Shown piece after piece: positions 25,012 to 34,501 of a stretch of 64,000 bases of DNA. Numbering within the stretch: position 1 is the first letter of the stretch; each line of letters opens with the position of its first letter. The translations under genes were made by a program, and so were the position numbers. The notes under the pieces are model-generated. The model saw only the letters and a program-made list of their open reading frames with translations, was not told the DNA's origin and ran no database searches. The stretch lies in NCBI RefSeq assembly GCF_001544975.2, contig NZ_FCOG02000023.1, positions 47,285 to 111,284 on the forward strand. The letters run 5' to 3'. This stretch comes from Caballeronia arationis (lineage in GTDB: Bacteria > Pseudomonadota > Gammaproteobacteria > Burkholderiales > Burkholderiaceae).

Positions 25012-25404
25012 TTGAAGTCCTCGTGCATCGATTCGGCGGCGATCGGTACGTCGAACCTTCGTGTGTGAAGGCATGCCGCCGGTGGCTCGCTTTGCGAACC
25101 GTTGAGGCGCTCGTGGCGCCGACGTTGCAAACGATAGGCAAAGCGCCTTCGAAAGAGGAGCCAAAAGATATTTCATTCGATGTCGCGGGCTTTACGGCGA
25201 GGGATGATGTAGTCGCTTAAATGCGGCGTGGAGCGCCTTCGATTCCATGACACGCCGCGACACGATTTGTAGCGAGTCTGAAATTGCCTTGGCGCGGGTG
25301 GCGTCCCTAGAATGCGTCTGTCAACGGATGACTCGCCAGGAAGAAACAGCGGCATCCGGCTCAGCGACCCGCTGAAAAAATCAATGTCCGACCGGAGAAC
25401 CCCG
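25012..25404. other. 393-bp intergenic region between divergent genes
   Basis: Holds the 5' regions of the minus-strand Pro-rich gene and the plus-strand EF-hand gene. No convincing repeat, terminator or RNA gene seen. Confidence 0.4.
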
Positions 25405-25707
25405 ATGAAAAAGATGCTGGCCCTCCTTGCCGCGTGTAGCGCCCTAGCCTATTCGACCGGCGCGCTCGCGCAGACCGCGACTCAGCCGATGGGCGCGTCG
25501 CCGCATGTCGAGCGCGCGATGCAGCAATTGCAGATACGCTTCTCCACTGCCAACACCACGCACGACGGCAAGCTGACCCGCGAGCAGGCCGCGTCGGGCA
25601 TGCCGCGCGTCGCGCAGCATTTCGACGAAATCGACACACAGAAGAAGGGCTACGTCACCCTCCCGCAGATCGAGCAATTCATGCAGCAACGCGCGGCGTC
25701 GCACTGA
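25405..25707 (+). CDS. Small exported EF-hand-like protein
   Basis: 100 aa. Signal peptide MKKMLALLAACSALAYSTGALA|QT. Two EF-hand-like loops: one reads NTTHDGKLTREQA (near 50-62), the other DTQKKGYVTLPQIEQF (near 78-95). The second lacks several acidic ligands, so Ca binding is uncertain. GGAG precedes ATG 25405; an upstream in-frame ATG is less likely because it would bury the signal peptide. Lies 91 bp before the RND efflux operon. Confidence 0.7.
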   Translation: MKKMLALLAACSALAYSTGALAQTATQPMGASPHVERAMQQLQIRFSTANTTHDGKLTREQAASGMPRVAQHFDEIDTQKKGYVTLPQIEQFMQQRAASH

Positions 25708-25798
25708 CGAAAAGCGGCATCGCAGGCGATGTTCGGCTGTCGTGCGGACGTCGCTCGGCGCGACCCGGGGCACCGGACACTTGGGCGAGAAAGGCGCG

Positions 25799-27406
25799 AT
25801 GGAGACTACGGCGTATCGCCGGCTGCGGGCCGGCCTGACAATCGCTGCAATCGTGACGACCGGCGCGATCTCCGCGCTCTTCGCGGGCTGCGTGACGGTC
25901 GGCCCCGATTTCAAACAGCCGGACGCGAAACTGGAAAACCAGTGGCTCGAAAGCCTGCCGCAAACGGCGCAGGCCTCGCCGTCGAATGCTGCCGAATGGT
26001 GGAGCGCCTTCGACGATCCGGTCCTCACCGAATTCGAACGGCTCGCCTACGAGCGCAACCTGTCGCTGCAGATCGCCGGACTTCATATCTTCGAGGCGCG
26101 CGCGCAACTCGCGATTAGTACGCGCGATCTGTTCGTGCAGCAGGGCAGCCTCTCGGCGGGCGCGGCGCGGCTCGACAACAGCGGCATCGGACCCTTTCCG
26201 CCGGAGCACCTGTGGACCGAGCACTTCCGCGCGAGCGCGAGCTGGGAGCTCGACTTCTGGGGCAAGTACCGGCGCCAGATCGAATCCGACCGCGCGAAGC
26301 TCTCGGTATCGGAAGCGGCTTACGACAACGCACTCGTTTCGCTGTTCGGCGATGTCGCGAACGCGTACATCGACCTGCGCGCGCAGGAACGGCGCCTCGA
26401 TGTCGCGAAGCAGAATCTCCAGTCCGTCCAGCAGACGCACGCCATCACGCGCACGCAGTACCGGACGGGCGCGGCGAGCATGCTCGATGTCGAGCAGTCC
26501 GCGACGCTCGTCGCCGAAACCGAGGCGCAGATTCCGCCGCTCGAAAAGGCGCGAGCGCAGGACCGCGATACGCTCGCCGTGCTCCTCGCCGACACACCCG
26601 ATTCGATCGAAGCGCTCCTCGCCGGTGCCTCCGCGATTCCGGCCGCGCCCGCGCACATCGACGTCGGCATCCCGCGCGACCTGCTGCGGCGGCGGCCCGA
26701 CGTGCGGCAGGCGGCGCTCAACGCGGCAGCGCAATCGGCGCTGATCGGCGTGCAGAAGGCGAAGCTCTATCCGTCGCTTTCGCTGACCGGGATCTTCGGC
26801 ATGTCTTCCGGCGAGCAACATTCGCTCGGGCCGCTCGACTGGGGCAGCAAGACCTTCACGCTGTTTTCGGCGGGCGTGACGCTGCCGATCTTCGACCGCG
26901 CGCAGTTGCAGAATGCAGTGCGCATGCAGGACGCGGCGTTCCAGGAAGCGATCTTCGACTATCAGAACACCGTGTTTGAAGCGCAACGCGAAGTGGAGGA
27001 CGCTATCGCCTCACTGCGCACGTCACGCACGGCGCTCGAAGCGACCGAGCGCGCCGCCGATTCGTCGCAACGCGCGCTGAAGCTCGCGACCGTGCAGTAC
27101 AAGGCGGGCTCGACCGGCTTCGATTCGGTGCTCTCGGCGTCGCGCTCGATGCTCCACGACCGCGACGCCCTTGCGCAGAATCAGGGGCTCGTGTCGCTCG
27201 CGGCGGTCTCGCTGTATCGCTCGCTCGGCGGCGGCTGGCAGGTCGCCGCAGGACGGCCGGTCGTGAGCGAGCCCGTCGTCTCGCAGATGAAGGAACGCAC
27301 GAACTGGGGAACACTCATCGATCTGCCCGTGCCGACGGTGATCTCCTCGCCTGATCCGTCGCCCGTGGCACGCCAAGCCGGAGAGCCGCTTGAACCGAAA
27401 AAATGA
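25799..27406 (+). CDS. RND efflux outer-membrane lipoprotein (NodT/OprM family)
   Basis: 535 aa. Lipoprotein signal with lipobox LFAGC and mature start VTVGPDFKQPD, the NodT-family hallmark. Two repeats of the outer membrane factor fold follow (for example LQIAGLHIFEARAQLAIST and FEAQREVEDAIASLRTS). Forms the TolC-like exit duct of a tripartite pump. ATG 25799 is preferred (GAGAAAGG upstream) over the longest frame at 25742. It is first in an unusual order: outer-membrane factor, adaptor, pump. It overlaps the adaptor gene by 17 bp. Confidence 0.92.
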   Translation: METTAYRRLRAGLTIAAIVTTGAISALFAGCVTVGPDFKQPDAKLENQWLESLPQTAQASPSNAAEWWSAFDDPVLTEFERLAYERNLSLQIAGLHIFEARAQLAISTRDLFVQQGSLSAGAARLDNSGIGPFPPEHLWTEHFRASASWELDFWGKYRRQIESDRAKLSVSEAAYDNALVSLFGDVANAYIDLRAQERRLDVAKQNLQSVQQTHAITRTQYRTGAASMLDVEQSATLVAETEAQIPPLEKARAQDRDTLAVLLADTPDSIEALLAGASAIPAAPAHIDVGIPRDLLRRRPDVRQAALNAAAQSALIGVQKAKLYPSLSLTGIFGMSSGEQHSLGPLDWGSKTFTLFSAGVTLPIFDRAQLQNAVRMQDAAFQEAIFDYQNTVFEAQREVEDAIASLRTSRTALEATERAADSSQRALKLATVQYKAGSTGFDSVLSASRSMLHDRDALAQNQGLVSLAAVSLYRSLGGGWQVAAGRPVVSEPVVSQMKERTNWGTLIDLPVPTVISSPDPSPVARQAGEPLEPKK

Positions 27407-28517
27407 GCGCCCGATGCGCCCGGACAGAACGCGAAACGCCTTGCGCCGGAGACTTTGCTTGTCGGGGGCGCTTGCGCTTGTCGTGACCGCCACCGCGTGC
27501 CGCGACCGCGCGCCGTCCGCCTCGGCCGAAGGCGCGCCCTCGCCCGCCGTCACGGTCACGTATCCGGTTGCGCAGCAGGTTCGCGAACAGATCGACGTGA
27601 CGGGCACGGTCTCGCCATCGGCGACGGTCACGCTGGTGGCGCGCGTGCAGGGCGAACTGAAGGCGATCGGCTTCACGGACGGCTCGAACGTCAGGAAAGG
27701 CCAGTTGCTGTTCCGCATCGAGCCGGACACGTACCGCGCGCAACTCACCTACGACCAGGCGAGCCTCGACAATGCCAATCAGGAACTCGCGCGCCAGAAG
27801 GAAATGGCCGCCGAGAACGCGACCTCGCAATCGAACCTGCAAAAGGCGCAGACGACCCGCGATCAGGCGGTCGCCAAACGCGACATGTCGCGCATCAATC
27901 TCAACTACACGGAAATCCGCGCGCCGTTCGCGGGGCGCATCGGCGCGCGGACGGTGGACGTCGGCAATCTCGTGGGCGCGTCGGATACGGCGAAGCTCGC
28001 GACGCTCGACCGCATCCAGCCCGCCTACGTCGACTTCACGCTCAATGAGCGCGACGCGCGCCGCCTCGGCCTCTTCAAGCAGGACCCGGCGCGCCGTGTG
28101 CTCGTGACGCTGCCGGGCGGCAAATCGGGCGAAACCGTGCCGCTCGATTTCGTCGATACGCGCGTCGACCAGGGCAGCGGTGCGCTCAGGATGCGCGCGA
28201 CCGTACCGAATCACGAGACGCAGTTCGTGCCGGGCATGTCGGTCGAGGTGCACATTCCGGCGAGCGAGCCGCAAACCGTGTTGCTGGTACCCGAGACCGC
28301 CATCTCGCGCGATCAGGCCGGCGCGTCGGTGCTGGTCGTGAATCCGGCGAGCGTCGTCGAAAAGCGCATGATCGCGACAGCCGGCCTCTACGGCACGCAG
28401 CGCGCCGTGACGGCCGGCATGACACCGGGCGACCGCGTCGTCACGGGCGGCGCGATCTCGGTGACGCCGGGCAGCCATGTGCGCATCGCGAGCACTCAGC
28501 AGCAGGGGCGCTCATGA
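27390..28517 (+). CDS. RND efflux periplasmic adaptor (membrane fusion) lipoprotein
   Basis: 375 aa. N-terminal lipoprotein signal with Cys at VTATAC. Lipoyl/barrel-sandwich halves VTLVARVQGELKAIGFTDGSNVRKGQLLF and LNYTEIRAPFAGRIG flank a helical hairpin (residues 115-165). The beta-barrel and membrane-proximal domains complete the HlyD/AcrA fold. TTG 27390 has GGAG 6 nt upstream inside the previous gene, which suggests translational coupling; ATG 27414 is the alternative. Overlaps the pump gene by 4 bp (ATGA). Confidence 0.9.
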   Translation: MNRKNERPMRPDRTRNALRRRLCLSGALALVVTATACRDRAPSASAEGAPSPAVTVTYPVAQQVREQIDVTGTVSPSATVTLVARVQGELKAIGFTDGSNVRKGQLLFRIEPDTYRAQLTYDQASLDNANQELARQKEMAAENATSQSNLQKAQTTRDQAVAKRDMSRINLNYTEIRAPFAGRIGARTVDVGNLVGASDTAKLATLDRIQPAYVDFTLNERDARRLGLFKQDPARRVLVTLPGGKSGETVPLDFVDTRVDQGSGALRMRATVPNHETQFVPGMSVEVHIPASEPQTVLLVPETAISRDQAGASVLVVNPASVVEKRMIATAGLYGTQRAVTAGMTPGDRVVTGGAISVTPGSHVRIASTQQQGRS

Positions 28518-31500
28518 TCCACTTCTTCGTGGAGCGGCCCGTCTTCGCGAACGTCATCGCGCTGATCGTCATGCTGCTCGGCGCCGTCGCGCTGCTGAAC
28601 CTGCCGGTCGCCCAGTATCCGCCGATCACGCCGCCGACCGTGCAGGTCGTCGCGCGCTTTCCGGGCGCGAGCGCGGCGACCGTGATCGACCGCGTCGCGC
28701 TGCCGATCGAGACGCAGGTGAACGGCGTCGAGCAGGCTATCTACATGCAGTCGACGAGCACCAACGACGGCACCTATACGCTCACCGTGACGTTCGCGGT
28801 CGGCACGGACGTCGACAAGGCACAGGTGCTCGTGCAGAACCGCGTGCAGGCGGCGACCGCGCTCCTGCCGCAGGCGGTGCAGCAACAGGGCGTGACGGTG
28901 AGGAAGCGCTCGACGGCGATCCTGCAGCTCTACACGCTGGAATCGCCGGACCCGAAGTACGACTCGCTCTTTCTCGGCAACTACGCGACGATCTATCTGC
29001 GCGACACGCTCGCGCGCATTCCGGGCGTCGGCGACGTGACGGTGTTCGGCACCGGCCAGTACAGCATGCGCATCTGGCTCGACCCGCGCCGGCTCGCGCA
29101 GCGAAACCTCAGCGCTGCCGACGTGATGACGGCAATCCAGAGCCAGAACAAGCAGGTGAGCGCGGGGCAACTCGGCTCGGAGCCGAACGCGGGCGGCGCG
29201 GCGTTCCAGCTGACGGTGAGCGTGCGCGGCGCGCTTGCCGACCCGAACGAATTCGACGACATCATCATCAAGGCCGCACCCGACGACGGCGGCCGCTTCG
29301 TGCGTGTGCGCGATGTCGGCCACACGGAACTCGGCTCGTCGAGCTACGGGCAGTTCTTCAATCTCGACGGCCGGCCGGCCGCGGGCATCGCGATCTATCA
29401 GTTGCCGGAAGCGAACGCGCTCGACGTCGGCAACGCGGTGCGCGCGAAGATGGCGCAACTCGCCACCGCGATGCCGAAGGGCATCAGCTACCAGTTGCCG
29501 TTCGATACGACCGTGTTCGTGCGCCAGTCGGTGGACGACGTCTACATGACGCTCTTCGAGGCCGCGCTGCTCGTGCTCGCTGTGATCGTGCTCTTCCTGC
29601 AGAACTGGCGCGCGATGCTCGTACCCGCGACGACCATTCCCGTCACGATCATCGGGACGTTCGGCGCGATCTACCTGCTCGGCTTCTCGATCAACCTGCT
29701 CACGCTCTTCGCCATCGTGCTTGCGATCGGCATCGTGGTGGATGATGCGATCGTCGTGGTCGAGGGCATCACCGAACATATCGAGCGCGGCAAGACGCCG
29801 AAACAGGCCGCCATCGACGCGATGCACGAACTGCTCGGCCCGATCGTCGGCATCACGCTGGTGCTGGTGTCCGTGTTCCTGCCATCGGCGTTTCTCGGCG
29901 GCGTGACCGGGCAGATGTACCGGCAGTTCGCGCTCGTCGTCGTGACGACGACGCTCATCAGCGCGATCAACGCGGTCACGCTGAAACCAGTGCAGAGCGT
30001 GAAGTGGCTTCGACACAGCCGTCCGGAGAAGCCCAACATCGTGTTCCGTGGCTTCGATGCCGCCTACCGGCGCGTCGAGCGCGTCTATCTCGGCGTGGTC
30101 GGCTGGTTCGTCGCGCGCAGTGTCGTCGCGCTCGTTATCGCGCTCGTGCTCGGCGGCGCGTCGGCGGTGTTGCTCACGCGCGCGCCGACGAGTTTCATTC
30201 CGCTCGAAGATCAGGGCTACATGATCGTCGCTGCGCAACTCGCGGATGCCGCCTCGCTCAACCGCACGCGCGAGGCGAGCGCGGCCATCGAACGGCGCAT
30301 CGCGGCGATTCCGGGCGTGAGTCACGTGGTCGCGATCGGCGGGATTTCGCCGCTCGACAACAACGCGTCGCTGCCGAACGCGGCGCTCATCTACGTGACG
30401 CTCGACGACTGGTCGAAGCGCGGCAAGGGCCAGGACCTGCGTTCGCTTTACGCACGGATGAACCGCGAACTCGCGGCATTCAGCGACGTACGCACGCTCG
30501 TGATCGTGCCGCCGCCAATCCAGGGCCTGGGCAACAGCGGCGGCGTGCAGATGCAGGTGCTGCTCACGGACGGCAGCCAGAACTACCGGCGCCTCCAGCA
30601 GGCAACCGATGCGCTGATCGCGAACGCGGCATCGCGTCCCGAACTGCAGCGCGTATTCACTCCGTTTCGCGCGTCCACGCCGGCAGTCGACGTCGTGATC
30701 GACCGCGCGAAGGCCGAATCGATGCAGGTGCCGGTCGGCAACGTGCTGGACCTCCTTCAGGATTACGTGGGTTCGAGCTACGTCAACCAGTTCACGAAGT
30801 TCAATCACACCTTTCCGGTGTTCGTGCAGGCGGACGGCGCGTATCGGCGCGAAATTGACGACATCCGCCGCATCCAGATCCGCAGCAACACGGGCAGCAT
30901 GGTCGAACTGGGCGCCTTCACCGACGTGCGCACGAGCGAAGGCCCGGCGGTCGCTTCGCTCTACAACCTCGCGCCGTCGGCCGCAATCAATGGCAGTCCC
31001 GCCGACGGTTACAGTTCCGGCGACGCCATCGCCGCGCTGGAAGAGGAAGCGGCGCGCGTGCTGCCGGCGGGCATCGGTTATGAATGGACGGCGATGTCGT
31101 ATCAGGAGAAGCTCGTCGGCAACTCGGCGTACTGGGTGTTCGCGGTGGGCATCCTGCTCGTCTACTTCGTGCTCGCCGCGCAATACGAGAGCTGGCTGCT
31201 GCCGCTTGCGGTCGTGCTCGCGGTGCCGCTCGCGCTGATCGGCACGGCGGGCACGCTCGCCGCGCTCGGCGCCGCGAACAATCTCTACACGCAGATCGGG
31301 CTCGTGCTGCTGATCGCGCTGTCGGCGAAGAATGCGATTCTGATCGTCGAGTTCGCGCGGCATCTGCGCATGCAGGGGCGCGATATCGTCGATGCCGCCG
31401 TGGAAGCCGCGCGACTGCGTTTCCGGCCGATCATGATGACGTCGTTCGCGTTCATCCTCGGCGTTGTGCCGCTTGTGCTCGCGACTGGCGCGAGCGCGAG

Positions 31501-31660
31501 CGCGCGACGCTCGCTCGGGATTGCGGTGTTCTCGGGAATGCTCGCGTCGACCTGCATAGCGGTATTGTTCATTCCTTCGTTCTATGTGCTGCTGCAGCGG
31601 ATCGCGGAGCGGCATGCGGCGCGGCGGGCAGCACGTGATGCGAAACGCGATGGTGTCTGA
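28514..31660 (+). CDS. RND multidrug efflux pump, HAE1 (AcrB-like) family
   Basis: 1048 aa, full length for AcrB-type pumps. Twelve membrane segments in two halves. The N-terminus (FVERPVFANVIALIVMLLGAVALLNLPVAQYP) is typical. TM4 carries the Asp pair AIGIVVDDAIVVVE (near 400-410) used for proton relay. Large periplasmic loops contain the porter domain, with FNHTFPVFVQADG in the second half. Exports drugs or other amphiphiles using the proton gradient. It is followed by repeat element copy B and then an OmpR/EnvZ-type pair that may regulate it. Confidence 0.95.
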   Translation: MIHFFVERPVFANVIALIVMLLGAVALLNLPVAQYPPITPPTVQVVARFPGASAATVIDRVALPIETQVNGVEQAIYMQSTSTNDGTYTLTVTFAVGTDVDKAQVLVQNRVQAATALLPQAVQQQGVTVRKRSTAILQLYTLESPDPKYDSLFLGNYATIYLRDTLARIPGVGDVTVFGTGQYSMRIWLDPRRLAQRNLSAADVMTAIQSQNKQVSAGQLGSEPNAGGAAFQLTVSVRGALADPNEFDDIIIKAAPDDGGRFVRVRDVGHTELGSSSYGQFFNLDGRPAAGIAIYQLPEANALDVGNAVRAKMAQLATAMPKGISYQLPFDTTVFVRQSVDDVYMTLFEAALLVLAVIVLFLQNWRAMLVPATTIPVTIIGTFGAIYLLGFSINLLTLFAIVLAIGIVVDDAIVVVEGITEHIERGKTPKQAAIDAMHELLGPIVGITLVLVSVFLPSAFLGGVTGQMYRQFALVVVTTTLISAINAVTLKPVQSVKWLRHSRPEKPNIVFRGFDAAYRRVERVYLGVVGWFVARSVVALVIALVLGGASAVLLTRAPTSFIPLEDQGYMIVAAQLADAASLNRTREASAAIERRIAAIPGVSHVVAIGGISPLDNNASLPNAALIYVTLDDWSKRGKGQDLRSLYARMNRELAAFSDVRTLVIVPPPIQGLGNSGGVQMQVLLTDGSQNYRRLQQATDALIANAASRPELQRVFTPFRASTPAVDVVIDRAKAESMQVPVGNVLDLLQDYVGSSYVNQFTKFNHTFPVFVQADGAYRREIDDIRRIQIRSNTGSMVELGAFTDVRTSEGPAVASLYNLAPSAAINGSPADGYSSGDAIAALEEEAARVLPAGIGYEWTAMSYQEKLVGNSAYWVFAVGILLVYFVLAAQYESWLLPLAVVLAVPLALIGTAGTLAALGAANNLYTQIGLVLLIALSAKNAILIVEFARHLRMQGRDIVDAAVEAARLRFRPIMMTSFAFILGVVPLVLATGASASARRSLGIAVFSGMLASTCIAVLFIPSFYVLLQRIAERHAARRAARDAKRDGV

Positions 31661-31690
31661 TGCACGAGCTCGGTTACACCAGTGGACGGT

Positions 31691-32325
31691 TTTGCGCTTC
31701 TTCCGTGGAACTTGCTTTGTTAGTGGTCTATTGGCTCTGCCCCTGTGCGGGGCGGCAGTCACTTTCTTTGCTGCTGCAAAGAAAGTAACCAAAGAAAGCA
31801 GCTTTTTCAGTCAGCGGTGTAAGGACGTCGCCACAGTTGCACTACTGAGTGGCCCAGCCCCTAAGTGTCGCCCTCAAAAGACCGAGGGGCTTGGTGCGCG
31901 GCACGCACTGGGTCGTCGCGCAGTGAACGAGTTGGCACAGCAGTCATTCATCCGTTTTCGCTTCGCTGGACGAGAGGTGCATCGTCGCGCGGTTGAGGTT
32001 CGCGGTCGAGGTGGTAGTCCGCTTGTTTTCGGTTGTGCCCCTCGTCCGAGCGAAGCGCGGAGGGACCGGAACGCAGTGCATACCACTCTGTTGGAGTGCG
32101 AGGGGTGTCAGTGCGTGCGCGCGCCAAGCCGGGCGGATGATTGAGGGCGACACTTAGGCGCTGCGCCACTCGGTAATGCTAGTGTGGTCACGTCCTAATA
32201 CCGTTCGGCCCCTAGCTGCTTTCTTTGCTTACTTTCTTTGCAGCAGCAAAGAAAGTAAGTCCCGCCCCGGACAGGGGCAGAGCTAATAGACCACTAAGAA
32301 AACAAGTTCCACAGAAGCGAAAAAG
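31691..32325. repeat. Long inverted-repeat element, copy B
   Basis: Near-mirror element of about 635 bp. Left arm: TCTTCCGTGGAACTTGC..., CCCCTGTGCGGGG, then ACTTTCTTTGC-TGCT-GCAAAGAAAGT (31761-31786). Right arm in inverse: CTTACTTTCTTTGC-AGCA-GCAAAGAAAGTAAG (32228-32259), CCCCGGACAGGGG, ACAAGTTCCACAGAAGCG. Inner inverted pair: CTAAGTGTCGCCCTCAA (about 31862) with TTGAGGGCGACACTTAG (about 32142). No transposase. It fills the gap between the RND pump and the response-regulator gene, which starts 34 bp after it. Frames across it give FFAAAKKV-type peptides, which are translations of the hairpin, not proteins. Confidence 0.8.
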
Positions 32326-32359
32326 CAACATCAAACGACGAACACCCCAGGAGCCCTCA

Positions 32360-33073
32360 ATGGAAACCAAACCAAAAATCATCGTCCTCGACGATGAAGC
32401 CGAACTGCGCAACATGCTGCAGCGCTTTCTCGGCTCGCAGGGCTTTGAGGTGCGTGCGGTCGCCGACAGCCAGCGGCTCGACCGCTATTTGCAGCGCGAG
32501 CCCTACGACCTGCTCGTGCTCGACCTGATGATGGAGCCCGAAGACGGCCTCTCCGTCTGCCGCCGTCTGCGCGCTGAAGGCCACACCCTGCCGATCCTGA
32601 TGCTGACCGCGAAGGGCGACCCCGTCGACCGCATGATCGGCCTCGAAACCGGCGCCGACGATTACCTCGCGAAGCCCTTCCTGCCGGGCGAACTGGTCGC
32701 GCGCGTGCGGGCGCTCCTCAGGCGCCAGAAGATGGCGGCCGGCGACCCCACGCTCACCACGCAGTCGATCCGCTTCGGCGAGTTCCGGCTCGATCTCGCC
32801 CGGCAGCGCCTCTACCGCAACGACGAACCGTTCGAGATCCATTCCGCGCAGATGCAGTTGCTCGCCGCACTCGGCTCATCGCCGAACCGCGCGATCAGCC
32901 GCGACAACCTGATCGCGCGCACGCGCGGGCGCGAGCACGACGCGCTCAACCGCAGTATCGACGTGCAGGTGCTGCGCCTGCGGCAGATCGTCGAAGCAGA
33001 CCCGTCGAAGCCGCGCTTCATCAAGACGGTGTGGGGCGTCGGCTACATGCTGCTCGCGGATATCGAATCGTGA
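32360..33073 (+). CDS. OmpR-family response regulator
   Basis: 237 aa. Receiver with IIVLDDEAELRNM, phospho-acceptor Asp in LLVLDLMMEPEDG, Lys in DDYLAKPF. Winged-helix DNA-binding domain from about residue 140 (IRFGEFRLDLARQRLY, ISRDNLIARTRGREHDALNRSIDVQVLRLRQ, VWGVGYML). AGGAG precedes ATG 32360; the longer frame runs into the repeat element and is rejected. Overlaps the kinase gene (GTGA), forming a two-component operon downstream of the RND pump. Confidence 0.92.
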   Translation: METKPKIIVLDDEAELRNMLQRFLGSQGFEVRAVADSQRLDRYLQREPYDLLVLDLMMEPEDGLSVCRRLRAEGHTLPILMLTAKGDPVDRMIGLETGADDYLAKPFLPGELVARVRALLRRQKMAAGDPTLTTQSIRFGEFRLDLARQRLYRNDEPFEIHSAQMQLLAALGSSPNRAISRDNLIARTRGREHDALNRSIDVQVLRLRQIVEADPSKPRFIKTVWGVGYMLLADIES

Positions 33074-34404
33074 CGCGCCTGTTGCGTTCTATTTTCGCGC
33101 GCAACATCGCGCTGCTGGTGGCGCTCGTCGCGCTGAGCCAGGTCTGCTCGCTCACGGTGCTGATGCACTACGTGCAGACGCCGCGCATCGAGCGCGCCGC
33201 TGCGACCTTCGCGAACTACATCGAAACGCTCGGCGGCCTCATCGCGGCGGCGCCGCCCGACGCACGCGCGGCGTTCGTCGAGCGGCTGCACGGCCAGCGC
33301 GAGTTGCCCGCCGATGCCGTGCTGGAACCGCCGCGCTCGCTGACGACCCTCTACCGCTCGTATCAGCGCAGCACGTTCCTCGCGATGCTGCGCCGCCATC
33401 TCCCGGCCGACGTGCCGGTGCGCTGGCAGTTCAATGACGACCGGCCCGGCCGCGACGAACGGCTGTGGTTCCGCGTGCATGTCGGCGGCGAACCCTACTG
33501 GATCGCGCTTGCGATCCCCGAAGCGGCGCACGGCGAAGGCTTCGCTTCGACGATCCTGCTCTCGCTCGTCCTCGCCGCGCTCGCGACGCTGACCGCCTAT
33601 GTGATCCAGCGCCACCTGAACCGTCCGCTCGACGACCTCGCGCGCGCGGCGCGTCATCTGAGCGCGGGCGGCCAGCCCGAACCGCTGCCCGTCGACGGCC
33701 CGACCGAGATCGCGCAGGTGAGCGTTGCGTTCAACCAGATGACCGACGCGCTGCGCGAAGCCGAGGCGACCCGCGCCCTGATGCTCGCGGGCATCTCGCA
33801 CGACATCCGCACGCCGCTCACGAAACTGCGCCTCGCGATGGCGATGGCGATTCCCGCGGGCGGCGATCAGGCGTTCGTCGCGTCGTCGGAAAACTATCTC
33901 GACCAGATCGACGGCATTCTCCAGCAGTTCATGGACTACGCGGGCAGCGGCGCAAAAGAGGTGCCCGTCGCAGGCGACCTGAACGCGCTCGTCGCGAGCC
34001 TCGCCGGCGACTTCGCGGGCCTCGGCCACGAGTTCGAACTGACGCTCGGCGAGCTGCCGCCCTTCCCGTTCCGCCCGGTGAGCACGATGCGACTGCTCAT
34101 GAACCTGATGCAGAACGCGGTGCTGTATGGCGTGACGGGCCTGTCGGTGCGCACCTGGATCGACGCGGATGCGCATCTCGCGTGCATCGCGATCGGCGAC
34201 CGAGGCAAGGGCATCGCCGAGGACGAGATGGAGAAGCTGAAGGAGCCGTTCAGGCGCGGACGCGGCGGCGCCGGGCATCCTTCGGGCACGGGCCTCGGAC
34301 TCGCCATCGTGGAGCGCATCGCGAAGCTGCATGGCGGGACGCTCGTGCTTCGTCCGCGCGAAGGCGGCGGCATGGAAGCGGTGGTGACGATGAGCCTCGG
34401 CTAG
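33070..34404 (+). CDS. EnvZ-like sensor histidine kinase
   Basis: 444 aa inner-membrane kinase. First membrane helix at residues 10-33, a periplasmic sensor of about 125 residues, and a second helix near 160-185. HAMP follows (RHLNRPLDDLARAARHLSAGG), then HisKA with His in LAGISHDIRTPLTKLRL, HATPase N-box LLMNLMQNAVLYG, GDRGKGIAEDE and GTGLGLAIVE. GTG 33070 overlaps the regulator stop. Partner of the preceding OmpR-type regulator; signal unknown, drug or envelope stress plausible by position. Confidence 0.9.
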   Translation: MTRLLRSIFARNIALLVALVALSQVCSLTVLMHYVQTPRIERAAATFANYIETLGGLIAAAPPDARAAFVERLHGQRELPADAVLEPPRSLTTLYRSYQRSTFLAMLRRHLPADVPVRWQFNDDRPGRDERLWFRVHVGGEPYWIALAIPEAAHGEGFASTILLSLVLAALATLTAYVIQRHLNRPLDDLARAARHLSAGGQPEPLPVDGPTEIAQVSVAFNQMTDALREAEATRALMLAGISHDIRTPLTKLRLAMAMAIPAGGDQAFVASSENYLDQIDGILQQFMDYAGSGAKEVPVAGDLNALVASLAGDFAGLGHEFELTLGELPPFPFRPVSTMRLLMNLMQNAVLYGVTGLSVRTWIDADAHLACIAIGDRGKGIAEDEMEKLKEPFRRGRGGAGHPSGTGLGLAIVERIAKLHGGTLVLRPREGGGMEAVVTMSLG

Positions 34405-34501
34405 TTGCCCGCGCTCGTCGAAGGTGAATGGAACGCTTGATGCTTAAACACGACCCCCACAAGCAGTTTCCATTAGCCATCCTTTTGACAGGAGCGCGCC
34501 C

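Noticed and set aside
28496..31792. 1098-codon open frame on the minus strand
   Set aside because: Antisense shadow of the RND pump gene; composition is typical of an out-of-frame translation and it has no ribosome binding site.
31584..32144. Possible proteins containing FFAAAKKV-type peptides (also at 32225 and 32212-32415)
   Set aside because: They are translations of the repeat-element hairpin; different frames and strands give similar peptides, which signals a nucleic-acid repeat, not a gene.
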